From: Streptomyces mutomycini | GTDB lineage: Bacteria; Actinomycetota; Actinomycetes; Streptomycetales; Streptomycetaceae | Direction: 5' to 3' | Assembly: GCF_001700505.1 (NCBI RefSeq) | Contig: NZ_MAPV01000054.1 | Location: forward strand, 1 to 61,364 | Length of the DNA stretch: 61,364 bases | Shown: positions 18,649 to 29,674 of the stretch, piece by piece | How the letters are laid out: the number at the start of each line of letters is the position of its first letter | How positions within the stretch are numbered: position 1 is the stretch's first letter | The notes under the pieces: generated by a model | What the model saw: the letters and a program-made list of their open reading frames with translations, nothing else | Told to the model about the DNA's origin: nothing | Databases searched by the model: none | Program-made: the position numbers and the translations under genes

Positions 18649-20148
18649 TTGTCCCACGCCGCGACCGGTACCGGACCGGCCCCGCCCGCGCCCGAAGACG
18701 ATCACGCCTTCTTCGGCCAGCCACGGGGCCTGATGACCCTGTCCGGGCTGGAGGTCTGGGAGCGTTTCTCGTTCCTCGGGATGCAGGCCATCCTGGTCCT
18801 CTTCTTCGCCGACACGGTCTCCGACGGCGGCATGGGCATGGACCCGGGCACCGCCGCATCGGTGTCCGCCGCCTACGGCACCCTCGTCTATCTCGTGTCC
18901 GTCGCCGGCGGCTGGCTGGCCGACCGCATCCTCGGCTCCTACCGTGCCGTCCTGTACGGCGGCATCCTCATCGCCTGCGGCCACTACGCGATGGCCGTGC
19001 CGACGGCCACCATGACCTGGGTGGGTCTCGGCCTGATCAGCGCGGGCACGGGCCTGCTCAAACCCAACGTCGCCTCGATGGTCGGCAAGCTCTACCGCAC
19101 GGAGGACCAGCGCCGCGACGCCGGCTTCGCGCTGTACTACATGGGCATCAACATCGGCGCCTTCGCCGGACCGCTGGTCACCGGATGGCTCGGCGAGCAC
19201 GCGGGCTGGCACTGGGGGTTCTCGGCCGCCGCGGTCGGCATGACGCTCGGCCTGATCCAGTACGTCGCGGGCCGGCGTCACCTGGCCGGGCGAAAGCACA
19301 CGGCGGAGTACGCCCTCGCGCCCGGCCCGATGCGCCGGGCCGTGCTGACGATCGTGGCCGGTGTCGTGGTGGCCGCCCTGGTGGCGACGGCCCTGGTGCT
19401 GGCCGGCTGGCTCACGATGGACCGGTTCGTCGACGTGCTCACCCTCGTCTCGGTGATCGCGCCCGTCGTGTACTTCGCCGTGATGTTCAGGAGCCCCCGG
19501 GTCACCCCGGAGGAGCGCGGCAGGCTCCGGCCGTACGTCGTGCTGTTCCTGGCCTCCGTCGTCTTCAACTTCATCCTCTTCCAGGCGTACTCCACGATGA
19601 TGCTGCTCGCCTCGACGAACGCCCGCACGGAGATCTTCGGCTTCCACTTCCCCGCGAGCTGGTACGCCTCCGCGCTCGGCGCCTTCGAGGTGGCGCTGGC
19701 GCCCGTCGTGGCCGCCGTCTGGGCCCGGATGGGGCCGCGCCAGCCGCACGCCTCCAACAAGATCGCGATCGGGGTGATCCTCGGCGGTCTGTCCTTCCTC
19801 CTGATGGCCGTCCCGACCTCGGGTCACACCGACGACACGTACGAGATGGCCGCCTGGTGGATCGTCGGTTCCTATCTGCTGCTCGGCCTCGGCGACATCC
19901 TGCTGGAGACCTCCGGCATGTCCGCCACGACGAAGCTCGCCCCCAAGGCCTTCGCCAGCCAGACGATGGCCCTGTGGTTCCTGTCGCTGGCCCTCGCCAA
20001 CGGCATCCAGGCACAGATCGTGAAGCTCTACGGCGAGGTCTCCACCCCCGCCTACTTCGGTGTCAATGGCGCCATCGCGGTGGCGGCCGGTGTGGCCGTC
20101 GTCGCCGCCGCTCCCTGGCTCAGGCGCACCATGCACCCCGTCCACTGA
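18649..20148 (+). CDS. POT-family (PTR2) proton-dependent oligopeptide transporter
   Basis: A 499-aa major-facilitator protein with about 14 transmembrane segments. The signature FERFSFLGM-type motif appears as EVWERFSFLGMQAILVLFF, followed by LGSYRAVLYGG, GLLKPNVASMVGKLY and ALYYMGINIGAFAGPLVTG, diagnostic of peptide/H+ symporters. The start is TTG 18649, supported by AGGAG eight bases upstream. The next gene, an S15-type peptidase/esterase, begins 9 bp after the stop, so peptide import and hydrolysis appear coupled. Confidence 0.92.
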   Translation: MSHAATGTGPAPPAPEDDHAFFGQPRGLMTLSGLEVWERFSFLGMQAILVLFFADTVSDGGMGMDPGTAASVSAAYGTLVYLVSVAGGWLADRILGSYRAVLYGGILIACGHYAMAVPTATMTWVGLGLISAGTGLLKPNVASMVGKLYRTEDQRRDAGFALYYMGINIGAFAGPLVTGWLGEHAGWHWGFSAAAVGMTLGLIQYVAGRRHLAGRKHTAEYALAPGPMRRAVLTIVAGVVVAALVATALVLAGWLTMDRFVDVLTLVSVIAPVVYFAVMFRSPRVTPEERGRLRPYVVLFLASVVFNFILFQAYSTMMLLASTNARTEIFGFHFPASWYASALGAFEVALAPVVAAVWARMGPRQPHASNKIAIGVILGGLSFLLMAVPTSGHTDDTYEMAAWWIVGSYLLLGLGDILLETSGMSATTKLAPKAFASQTMALWFLSLALANGIQAQIVKLYGEVSTPAYFGVNGAIAVAAGVAVVAAAPWLRRTMHPVH

Positions 20149-20157
20149 GGTACAGCC

Positions 20158-22152
20158 ATGCACATCCGCACCGATTTCCCGTACGAGACCACCCACGAGG
20201 ACCTCTACATCCCCCTCGAGGACGGCACCCAGCTGTACACCAGGATCTGGCGGCCGGTCACCGACGAACCGGTGCCGGCGCTGCTGGAGTACCTGCCCTA
20301 CCGGCTCAGCGACTGGACGGCGCCGCGCGACTGGCAGCGTCATCCCTGGTACGCGGGCCACGGCTACGCCTCCGTGCGCGTCGACGTGCGCGGGCACGGC
20401 AACAGCGAGGGCATGCCGGGTGACGAGTACGACGCGACGGAACTCGCCGACGGTGTCGCCGTCGTGCACTGGCTGGCCCAGCAGGAGTGGTGCTCGGGAC
20501 GGGTCGGCATGTTCGGCATCTCCTGGGGCGGCTTCAACTCGCTCCAGATCGCCGCGCTCGCGCCGGAGCCCCTGAAGGCGGTCGTCACCGTGTGCTCGGC
20601 CGACGACCGCTACGACAACGACGTCCACTACATGGGCGGCTCCGTCCTCGGTGTGGACATGCACGCCTGGGCCTCCACCATGCTGGCCTTCGTCTCCCGG
20701 CCCCCGGACCCGGCGGACGTCGGCGACGACTGGCGGGACATGTGGCTGCGGCGGCTGGAGAAGGTCGAGCCGTTCATCCACACGTGGCTGGCCCACCAGA
20801 CCCGCGACGACTACTGGAAGCACGGCAGCGTCTGCGAGGACTACGGGGCGATCCGGGCGAAGGTCCTGGCGGTGGGCGGCTGGCACGACCCGTACCGCGA
20901 CACCGTCCTGAGGCTCGTCGAGCACCTGGACCCCGGGCAGGTGCGCGGGCTGATCGGCCCCTGGTCGCACCAGTACCCGGACCGCGGGCTTCCCCCGGGA
21001 CCCGCGATCGGCTTCCTCCAGGAGACGCTGCGCTGGTGGGACCAGCACCTCAAGGACGAGGACACCGGGGTGATGAACGAGCCCCTGCTGCGGTCCTGGA
21101 TCAGCGGCTCGCACCGCCCCGCCACGGTCTACAAAACACTGCCGGGCCGCTGGGTCGGCGACGCGAGCTGGCCCTCCGAGAACGTCGCTCCGGTGACGTA
21201 CGGCCTGGAGGGCGGACCGCAGACCGTCCGCTCACCGCAGCAGACCGGGCTGGACGCGGGCCGCTTCTTCCCGTTCGGCAACGACGCCGACCTGCCGCCC
21301 GACCAGCGGGACGAGGACGCCAAATCGGTGTGCTTCGAGTTCCCCGTCCAGGACGCCCCCGTCGAGATCCTCGGCCGCCCCCGGGTGACGCTCCTGGTCC
21401 GGATGGACGTACCGCGCGGCCAGGCGGTCGCCCGGCTCTGCGACGTGGCCCCGGACGGGGCCTCCACCCTCGTGACCCGCGGCGCCCTCAACCTCGCCAC
21501 CCGTCACGGGCGCGACCGCACGGAGGACTGGCCCGTCGGGGAGACCGAGTACGTGACCTTCGAGCTGAACAGCATCGGGCACACCTTCCCGCCCGGCCAC
21601 CGGATCAGGCTCGCCGTCTCCTCCTCGTACTGGCCGTGGATCTGGCCCCAGGCCGGTTCGGCGGGCTTCACGCTGGAGGCGGAGGGCAGCCTCGTCGAAC
21701 TCCCGGTGCGCCGGCACACCGAGGACCCGGCGATCACCTTCGGCGAACCGGAGCAGGCGGCACCGCTCGGCGTCGTCCACCCGGCCACGCTCGACGAGCA
21801 ACGGCCGGAGCGCCTGGTGGTCCGCGACGTCGCCAAGGGCGAATGGCGTCTGGAGGTCGATCCGCGCTACGGCGGCACCCGGGTCTACCCGGACGGGCTG
21901 GAGTTCACCGAGGACGCTCTGGAGTCGTACACGATCCAGCAGGACGACCCGCTGTCGGCCAGGGCCCGTTCGGACTGGACGATCCGGCTGCACCGGCCGG
22001 AGATGTCCTGGGACGTACGGGTCGAGACGCGCTCGGAGCTGAGCGCGGACGCGGACGACTTCATCACGTCCGACGAGGTCGTGTGCAAGGACGGCGACGA
22101 GATCGTCTTCCACCGGACCTGGGAGAAACGAATCCCCCGGACAGCGGGCTGA
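20158..22152 (+). CDS. CocE/NonD-family hydrolase (X-Pro dipeptidyl-peptidase S15 fold)
   Basis: A 664-aa serine hydrolase: alpha/beta domain with oxyanion-region VDVRGHGNSEG, nucleophile Ser122 in FGISWGGFNS, and WHDPYRD and GPWSHQYPD providing the likely Asp and His. The C-terminal part from about residue 390 is the jelly-roll domain (PVEILGRPRVTLLVRMD). Family members cleave X-Pro peptides, cocaine-type esters or glutaryl-amides; the peptide transporter directly upstream favours a peptidase role. ATG 20158 has GAGG upstream. Confidence 0.9.
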   Translation: MHIRTDFPYETTHEDLYIPLEDGTQLYTRIWRPVTDEPVPALLEYLPYRLSDWTAPRDWQRHPWYAGHGYASVRVDVRGHGNSEGMPGDEYDATELADGVAVVHWLAQQEWCSGRVGMFGISWGGFNSLQIAALAPEPLKAVVTVCSADDRYDNDVHYMGGSVLGVDMHAWASTMLAFVSRPPDPADVGDDWRDMWLRRLEKVEPFIHTWLAHQTRDDYWKHGSVCEDYGAIRAKVLAVGGWHDPYRDTVLRLVEHLDPGQVRGLIGPWSHQYPDRGLPPGPAIGFLQETLRWWDQHLKDEDTGVMNEPLLRSWISGSHRPATVYKTLPGRWVGDASWPSENVAPVTYGLEGGPQTVRSPQQTGLDAGRFFPFGNDADLPPDQRDEDAKSVCFEFPVQDAPVEILGRPRVTLLVRMDVPRGQAVARLCDVAPDGASTLVTRGALNLATRHGRDRTEDWPVGETEYVTFELNSIGHTFPPGHRIRLAVSSSYWPWIWPQAGSAGFTLEAEGSLVELPVRRHTEDPAITFGEPEQAAPLGVVHPATLDEQRPERLVVRDVAKGEWRLEVDPRYGGTRVYPDGLEFTEDALESYTIQQDDPLSARARSDWTIRLHRPEMSWDVRVETRSELSADADDFITSDEVVCKDGDEIVFHRTWEKRIPRTAG

Positions 22153-22262
22153 GCAGGGTTATCACGTAACTTTCCGGGCATTACGCCTACTTGAGGCACT
22201 GCCGCCGACCGGCGACGCCGACGTAACGTGTTCCCCAAGCGACTGGAAAGGGGCAGCGACAG

Positions 22263-23492
22263 ATGCCCGAGCAGAGCAGCCCGCTCGACCTGGCCGAAGG
22301 CGATCCCTTCGGTCCGCACAACCTTCCGTACGGTGTGTTCTCCATCCCCGGACACCCCGATGACAGAAGGGTCGGAGTCCGTGTGGGCAAACACGTGCTG
22401 GATGCCGGAGCGGCGGCCCACGCGCTGGGCTCGCCGTACGCCAGACTGCTGGCGCAGCCGAGCCTGATGCCGCTGCTGGCGGCGGGGCGGACCGCGTGGC
22501 GGGACGTGCGGCGGGCACTGACGGCGTGGGTGACGGTCCCGTCCCACCGCCCGGCCCTGGAACCGCTGCTGTACCCGCTCGACTCCGTGACCCTGCACCT
22601 GGCGTACGAGGTGGCGGACTACGTCGACTTCTACGCCAGCGAGCACCACGCCACCAACGTGGGGAGGATCTTCCGTCCGGACGGGGCGGCCCTCACCCCC
22701 AACTGGAAGCATCTGCCGATCGGTTACCACGGACGGGCGGGCACGGTCGTCGTCTCCGGCACGGACGTGGTGCGCCCCTCCGGGCAGCGCAAGGCGCCGG
22801 CCGACCCCGCCCCCGTCTTCGGGCCCTCGGTGAAGCTGGACATCGAGGCCGAGGTCGGCTTCGTGGTGGGCGTGCCGTCGGCTCAGGGGTCCCCCGTCCC
22901 TCTCGGCGACTTCCGTGAGCACGTCTTCGGCCTGTCCCTCCTCAACGACTGGTCGGCGCGGGACATCCAGGCCTGGGAGTACGTGCCGCTGGGCCCGTTC
23001 CTCGGCAAGTCCTTCGCCACCTCCGTGTCGGCGTGGGTCACCCCGCTGGAGGCCCTGGACGCGGCCCGCACGGAGCCTCCCGCCCGGGACTTCGAGCTCC
23101 TCCCGTATCTGGAGGACGCGGACGACGAGGAGCCGGGCGGCTTCGACATCCGGATCTCGGTCGAGATCAACGGACAGACCGTCTCCGAACCGCCGTTCGC
23201 CTCCATGTACTGGACGGCGGCCCAGCAGCTGGCGCAGATGACCGTGAACGGCGCCTCGCTGCGCACGGGAGACCTGTACGGCTCCGGCACGGTCAGCGGT
23301 GCGGAACCGGGGCAGCGCGGCTCCCTGCTGGAACTCACGTGGAACGGCCGCGATCCCCTGGACCTGACGGAGGGCAAGAGGACGTTCCTGGAGGACGGCG
23401 ACACCGTCACCCTGACCGCGTGGGCACCGGGCCCGCACGGGACGCGGGTCGGGCTCGGCGAGGTCACCGGCCGGATCACCGCCTCGTCGTGA
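22263..23492 (+). CDS. fahA: fumarylacetoacetase
   Basis: A 409-aa hydrolase of the final step of tyrosine/phenylalanine catabolism (4-fumarylacetoacetate to fumarate and acetoacetate). It has the N-terminal SH3-like domain (FGPHNLPYGVFSIPGHPDDR) and the catalytic domain with PIGYHGRAGTVV (catalytic His), KLDIEAEVGFVVG and LLNDWSARDIQAWEY (metal ligands), then PLGPFLGKSFATS. ATG 22263 follows AAAGGGG. No other tyrosine-degradation gene is next to it. A hairpin follows at 23508-23538. Confidence 0.95.
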   Translation: MPEQSSPLDLAEGDPFGPHNLPYGVFSIPGHPDDRRVGVRVGKHVLDAGAAAHALGSPYARLLAQPSLMPLLAAGRTAWRDVRRALTAWVTVPSHRPALEPLLYPLDSVTLHLAYEVADYVDFYASEHHATNVGRIFRPDGAALTPNWKHLPIGYHGRAGTVVVSGTDVVRPSGQRKAPADPAPVFGPSVKLDIEAEVGFVVGVPSAQGSPVPLGDFREHVFGLSLLNDWSARDIQAWEYVPLGPFLGKSFATSVSAWVTPLEALDAARTEPPARDFELLPYLEDADDEEPGGFDIRISVEINGQTVSEPPFASMYWTAAQQLAQMTVNGASLRTGDLYGSGTVSGAEPGQRGSLLELTWNGRDPLDLTEGKRTFLEDGDTVTLTAWAPGPHGTRVGLGEVTGRITASS

Positions 23493-23507
23493 AGAACCCC
23501 GCGCCGA

Positions 23508-23538
23508 CGCTCCCTGAGGAACGACCGCTCGGGGAGCG
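23508..23538 (+). terminator. hairpin terminator after fahA
   Basis: An 11-bp stem with one G-T wobble (CGCTCCCTGAG at 23508-23518, CTCGGGGAGCG at 23528-23538) and a nine-base loop, 16 bp after the fahA stop. Confidence 0.65.
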
Positions 23539-23652
23539 CGGCCGGATGGTGGTCAACGGCGCGTCGGTCGCGCACACGTGCGGGTGGGCTTGATCAGGTT
23601 GTGGGCGGATACGCTGGACGGACCCGCGAGACTCCTTCGTATGGGAGCACTG

Positions 23653-24261
23653 ATGAGCATCGAACCCGAGGCCCCCGAGCCGAGGTGGGCGGTCCCGCCC
23701 GCGGGCGGCTGGACCGCCGATGACCTGGACACACTCCCGAATCTGCCTCCGCACACGGAGCTGATCGACGGGAGTCTGGTTTTCGTGAGTCCGCAGACGT
23801 TGTTCCATACACGGGCGGTCGACTTCTTCAACTGGCAATTGCAGTCGCTGGCACCGCCTGAGCTGGAGGCCATCCGGGAGTTCACCATCGACATCGACTT
23901 CCAGAACCGGCCCGAACCCGACGTCGTCGTCGTGCGCGCGGACGCGGTCGAGAGTCTGCGGCAGACACGGTTCCCCGCGAGCAGTGTGCTGCTGGCTGTC
24001 GAGGTCGTGTCCGACGAGTCCGTCACCCGTGACCGGGAGACCAAGCCCGTCAAGTACGCGCGGGCAAGGATCCCGCACTACTGGCGGGTGGAGAACAAGG
24101 ACGGCCGGGCAGTCGTGTACGCGTTCGAGTTGGAGCCCGCGACCGGCGCCTACACCTCCACCGGGATCTTCCACGACCGGATGAAGGTCTCCACACCCTT
24201 TCCCGTCGATCTCGATCTGAACGCGATCGTGTCCCGCCGCCGGGCGGCGGGCCCGCGATAG
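23653..24261 (+). CDS. Uma2-family (DUF820) PD-(D/E)XK-like protein
   Basis: A 202-aa restriction-endonuclease-fold protein. The family pattern is present: ELIDGSLVFVSPQTLFHTRA at the front, FTIDIDFQNRPEPDVVVVRA supplying the core Asp, and LLAVEVVSDESVTRDRETKP, then KYARARIPHYWRVE. Uma2 proteins are abundant in streptomycetes, with unknown biological function. ATG 23653 is preferred (GGGAG six bases upstream) over ATG 23641. It is convergent with recQ. Confidence 0.88.
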   Translation: MSIEPEAPEPRWAVPPAGGWTADDLDTLPNLPPHTELIDGSLVFVSPQTLFHTRAVDFFNWQLQSLAPPELEAIREFTIDIDFQNRPEPDVVVVRADAVESLRQTRFPASSVLLAVEVVSDESVTRDRETKPVKYARARIPHYWRVENKDGRAVVYAFELEPATGAYTSTGIFHDRMKVSTPFPVDLDLNAIVSRRRAAGPR

Positions 24262-24289
24262 GTCCGCCCCGGCGTTCCTGCCGCCCGGC

Positions 24290-26281
<1,992 letters not shown>

Positions 26282-26343
26282 GGTCGCGCCCGTCCGTCCG
26301 TCTTCACCCGTCACCGGCAACCATAGGCGCCGCCTACGACAAC

Positions 26344-26378
26344 GCCGGACGGGCTTGACTTTCCAAGGCCCGTCCGGC
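26344..26378 (-). terminator. terminator of the nuoA-N operon
   Basis: Perfect 11-bp stem (GCCGGACGGGC at 26344-26354, GCCCGTCCGGC at 26368-26378) with a 13-base loop, 21 bp after the nuoN stop and upstream of recQ. Confidence 0.75.
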
Positions 26379-26398
26379 GTCGCAGCGCGTTCTCACCG

Positions 26399-28063
26399 TT
26401 ACCGCACGAACACTCCCGCCTGGCTCGCCAGGTCGAGGAAGTACTGCGGGGCCAGCCCCAGCACCAGGGTCACGGCCACTCCGACCGCGATCGTGGTCAT
26501 CGTCAGCGGGGACGGGACGGCGACCGTGGGGCCGTCCGCCTTCGGCTCGCTGAAGAACATCAGCACGATGACCCGGATGTAGAAGAAGGCGGCGATGGCC
26601 GACGAGATCACACCGACGACGACGAGGCCGCTCGCGCCGCCGTCCGCCGCCGCCTTGAACACGGCGAACTTCCCGGAGAAGCCCGAGGTGAGCGGGATGC
26701 CGGCGAAGGAGAGCAGGAACACCGCGAAGACCGCCGCGGTCAGCGGTGAGCGGCGGCCCAGCCCGGCCCACTTCGACAGGTGCGTCGCCTCGCCGCCCGC
26801 GTCACGCACCAGCGTGACCACCGCGAAGGCGCCGACGGTCACGAAGGAGTACACGGCCAGGTAGAAGAGGACGGACGAGATGCCCTCGGGGCTGGCCGCG
26901 ATCACACCGGCGAGGATGAAGCCCGCGTGCGCGATCGAGGAGTAGGCCAGGAGGCGCTTGATGTCGGTCTGGGTGATCGCGACGATCGCCCCGCCCAGCA
27001 TCGTGACGATCGCGACACCCCACATGACGGGGCGCAGGTCCCAGGTGAGGCCGGGCAGCACCACGTACAGCAGGCGCAGCAGCGCGCCGAACGCGGCGAC
27101 CTTCGTGGCCGCCGCCATGAAGCCGGTGACCGGGGTCGGGGCTCCCTGGTAGACGTCCGGGGTCCACATGTGGAAGGGGACCGCTCCGACCTTGAAGAGC
27201 AGGCCCATGAGGATCATCGCCGCGCCGATCAGCAGCAGCGCGTCGTTGCCCATGGTGCCGGCGAGGGCCGGGTCGATCTGCTGGACGGAGCCGTCGACGA
27301 CGTCTCCGATGCCGGCGTAGGAGACGGTGCCCGCGTAGCCGTAGAGCAGGGCGATCCCGAAGAGCAGGAACGCCGAGGAGAAGGCGCCGAGCAGGAAGTA
27401 CTTCACGGCGGCTTCCTGCGACATCAGCCGCTTGCGGCGGGCGACGGCGCACAGGAGGTAGAGCGGGAGGGAGAAGACCTCGAGCGCGATGAAGAGCGTC
27501 AGGAGGTCGTTGGCCGCCGGGAAGACGAGCATGCCCGCCACGGAGAAGAGGGCCAGCGGGAAGACCTCGGTCGTGGTGAATCCGGCCTTGACCGCGGCCT
27601 TCTCCCCGTCGCTGCCGGGCACCGAACCGGCCTGTGCGGCGAAGGAGTCCACGCGGTTGCCGTGCGAGGCCGGGTCCAGGCGCCGTTCGGCGAACGTGAA
27701 GACGGAGACCATGGAGACGAGCAGGATGGTGCCCTGCAGGAACAGGGCGGGTCCGTCGACGGCGACGGCGCCCATCGCGGCGATCTGCGCGTTCTTCGTC
27801 GCGTACCCGTCGGCTGCGAGACCCACCACCGCGGCGAACGCCGCGGCGATCGCGACGACCGTCAGGAACACCTGGGTGGTGTAGCGGGCCCGTCGCGGGA
27901 CGAAGGCCTCGACCAGGATTCCGAGGACGGCGGCACCGATCACGATCAGGACGGGTGCCAGCTGGGCGTACTCGATGGTCGGTGCGGTGAACCTGTCGCC
28001 CGGGGCGGCGGATGTCACCTCCCCCGCCATGGTCCACAGACTGTGGACAGCTGTTGCGCTCAC
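26399..28063 (-). CDS. nuoN: NADH-quinone oxidoreductase subunit N
   Basis: A 554-aa antiporter-like membrane subunit that forms a proton channel of complex I. About 14 transmembrane segments; the conserved TM5 Glu in LLTLFIALEVFSLPLYLL, the KVGAVPFHMWTPDVYQG loop and the later Lys in TQTDIKRLLAYSSIAHAG are present. GTG 28063 overlaps the nuoM stop (GTGA). Last gene of the operon, followed by a terminator. Confidence 0.96.
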   Translation of the reverse strand: MSATAVHSLWTMAGEVTSAAPGDRFTAPTIEYAQLAPVLIVIGAAVLGILVEAFVPRRARYTTQVFLTVVAIAAAFAAVVGLAADGYATKNAQIAAMGAVAVDGPALFLQGTILLVSMVSVFTFAERRLDPASHGNRVDSFAAQAGSVPGSDGEKAAVKAGFTTTEVFPLALFSVAGMLVFPAANDLLTLFIALEVFSLPLYLLCAVARRKRLMSQEAAVKYFLLGAFSSAFLLFGIALLYGYAGTVSYAGIGDVVDGSVQQIDPALAGTMGNDALLLIGAAMILMGLLFKVGAVPFHMWTPDVYQGAPTPVTGFMAAATKVAAFGALLRLLYVVLPGLTWDLRPVMWGVAIVTMLGGAIVAITQTDIKRLLAYSSIAHAGFILAGVIAASPEGISSVLFYLAVYSFVTVGAFAVVTLVRDAGGEATHLSKWAGLGRRSPLTAAVFAVFLLSFAGIPLTSGFSGKFAVFKAAADGGASGLVVVGVISSAIAAFFYIRVIVLMFFSEPKADGPTVAVPSPLTMTTIAVGVAVTLVLGLAPQYFLDLASQAGVFVR

Positions 28064-29670
28064 TTGGCGGCCTCCACCTCGGGCTGGGGGTCCTTCTTCT
28101 GTACGTCCTGCATGGTGTGCTGCACCGCCGGGTTGACGACCTCGGTGAGCGGCTTCGGGAAGACGCCCAGGAAGATCAGCAGGGCGATCAGCGGAAGCGC
28201 CACCGCCAGCTCACGGACCTTGAGATCGGGCATGCCCCCGATCCCCTCCCTGACCGGTCCCGTCATCGTCCGCTGGTAGAGGACGAGGACGTAGAGCGCG
28301 GCGAGCACGATGCCGACTGTGGCGACGACACCGGCCACCGGGTACGCGCTGAACACACCGACCAGGACCAGGAACTCGCTGACGAACGGCGCCAGGCCGG
28401 GCAGCGAGAGGGTGGCCAGGCCGCCGATGAGGAAGGTTCCCGCAAGGACGGGCGCCACCTTCTGCACCCCGCCGTAGTCGGCGATGAGGCGCGAGCCCCG
28501 CCGGGTGATCAGGAAGCCGGCGACCAGCATCAGCGCCGCGGTCGAGAGTCCGTGGTTGACCATGTAGAGGGTCGCGCCCGACTGGCCCTGGCTGGTCATC
28601 GCGAAGATGCCGAGCACGATGAAGCCGAAGTGCGAGATCGACGCGTAGGCGATGAGCCGCTTGATGTCGCGCTGGCCGACCGCGAGCAGGGCGCCGTAGA
28701 CGATGGAGATCAGCGCCAGGACGATGATCACCGGCGTCGCCCACTTGCTGGCCTCCGGGAACAGCTGGAGGCAGAAGCGGAGCATCGCGAAGGTGCCGAC
28801 CTTGTCGACGACCGCGGTGATCAGGACGGCCACCGGAGTGGTCGCCTCACCCATGGCGTTGGGCAGCCAGGTGTGCAGCGGCCACAGCGGGGCCTTCACC
28901 GCGAAGGCGAAGAAGAACCCGAGGAACAGCCACCGCTCGGTGGAGGTCGCCATGTCCAGCGATCCGTCGGCCCTCGCCTCGGCGATCTCGGAGAGCGAGA
29001 AGCTCCCCGCGACGACGTAGAGCCCGATGACGGCGGCCAGCATGATGAGCCCGCCGGCCAGGTTGTAGAGGAGGAACTTCACCGCGGCGTAGCTGCGCTG
29101 CGCCGCCGCGTTCTCGTCGCTGCCCGCGTGCGCCCGGTCCCCGAAGCCGCCGATGAGGAAGTACATCGGGATGAGCATGGCTTCGAAGAGGATGTAGAAG
29201 AGGAAGACGTCGGTGGCCACGAAGGAGAGGACCACCATCGCTTCGACCATGAGGATCAGGGCGAAGAAGCCCTGGGTCGGGCGCCAGTGATACGGGTTCG
29301 TCTCGTTGGGGCCTCCCCTGCTCGAACGGAGTTGAGAGCTTGGGGAAGGGTCGGCGTCGTGCCAGCCCGCCAGGATGACGAAGGGGATCAGCAGCGCGGT
29401 GAGCGCGAGGAGCGCCACCCCGATGCCGTCGACGCCCAGTTCGTAGCGGACGCCGAAGTCCTTGATCCAGGCGTGCGACTCGGTGAGCTGGTAGCGCTCG
29501 CCGCCCGGTTCGAAGCGGGCGAACACGATGCCCGCGAGGACGAGCGTCGCCAGCGAGACGGTCAGGGCGAGCCACTTGGCCGCCGTGCGACGGGCGGCCG
29601 GGACGGCTGCGGTGGCGATGGCACCGATCGCCGGGAGCGCGGCCGTCGCTGTCAGGAGGGGAAAGGACAT
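28060..29670 (-). CDS. nuoM: NADH-quinone oxidoreductase subunit M, with an in-frame repeat insertion
   Basis: A 536-aa antiporter-like proton-channel subunit. Family marks include ILFEAMLIPMYFLIGGFG (TM5 Glu), KAPLWPLHTWLPNAMGEATT and QRDIKRLIAYASISHFG. Residues about 107-120 (PSPSSQLRSSRGG) are encoded by the palindromic element at 29310-29350, an insertion in a loop between transmembrane helices. ATG 29670 is 4 bp after the nuoL stop, and the stop overlaps the nuoN start. Confidence 0.95.
   Translation of the reverse strand: MSFPLLTATAALPAIGAIATAAVPAARRTAAKWLALTVSLATLVLAGIVFARFEPGGERYQLTESHAWIKDFGVRYELGVDGIGVALLALTALLIPFVILAGWHDADPSPSSQLRSSRGGPNETNPYHWRPTQGFFALILMVEAMVVLSFVATDVFLFYILFEAMLIPMYFLIGGFGDRAHAGSDENAAAQRSYAAVKFLLYNLAGGLIMLAAVIGLYVVAGSFSLSEIAEARADGSLDMATSTERWLFLGFFFAFAVKAPLWPLHTWLPNAMGEATTPVAVLITAVVDKVGTFAMLRFCLQLFPEASKWATPVIIVLALISIVYGALLAVGQRDIKRLIAYASISHFGFIVLGIFAMTSQGQSGATLYMVNHGLSTAALMLVAGFLITRRGSRLIADYGGVQKVAPVLAGTFLIGGLATLSLPGLAPFVSEFLVLVGVFSAYPVAGVVATVGIVLAALYVLVLYQRTMTGPVREGIGGMPDLKVRELAVALPLIALLIFLGVFPKPLTEVVNPAVQHTMQDVQKKDPQPEVEAAK
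29310..29350. repeat. small palindromic Streptomyces-type repeat inside nuoM
   Basis: About 41 bp forming an imperfect hairpin: CCTCCCCTGCTCGAAC (29312-29327) can pair with most of GTTGAGAGCTTGGGGAAGG (29331-29349). It resembles a short dispersed palindrome (core CCCCAAGCTCT...GCTCGAGC...GGGG) that I remember from many streptomycete genomes, usually between genes. Here it is in frame within a coding sequence. Confidence 0.6.
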
Positions 29671-29674
29671 GGGA

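Noticed and set aside
24233..24251. Hairpin at the end of the Uma2 gene as a terminator for the convergent pair
   Set aside because: It is coding sequence for an Arg/Ala run (SRRRAAG) and the arms leave almost no loop; not distinguishable from codon bias.
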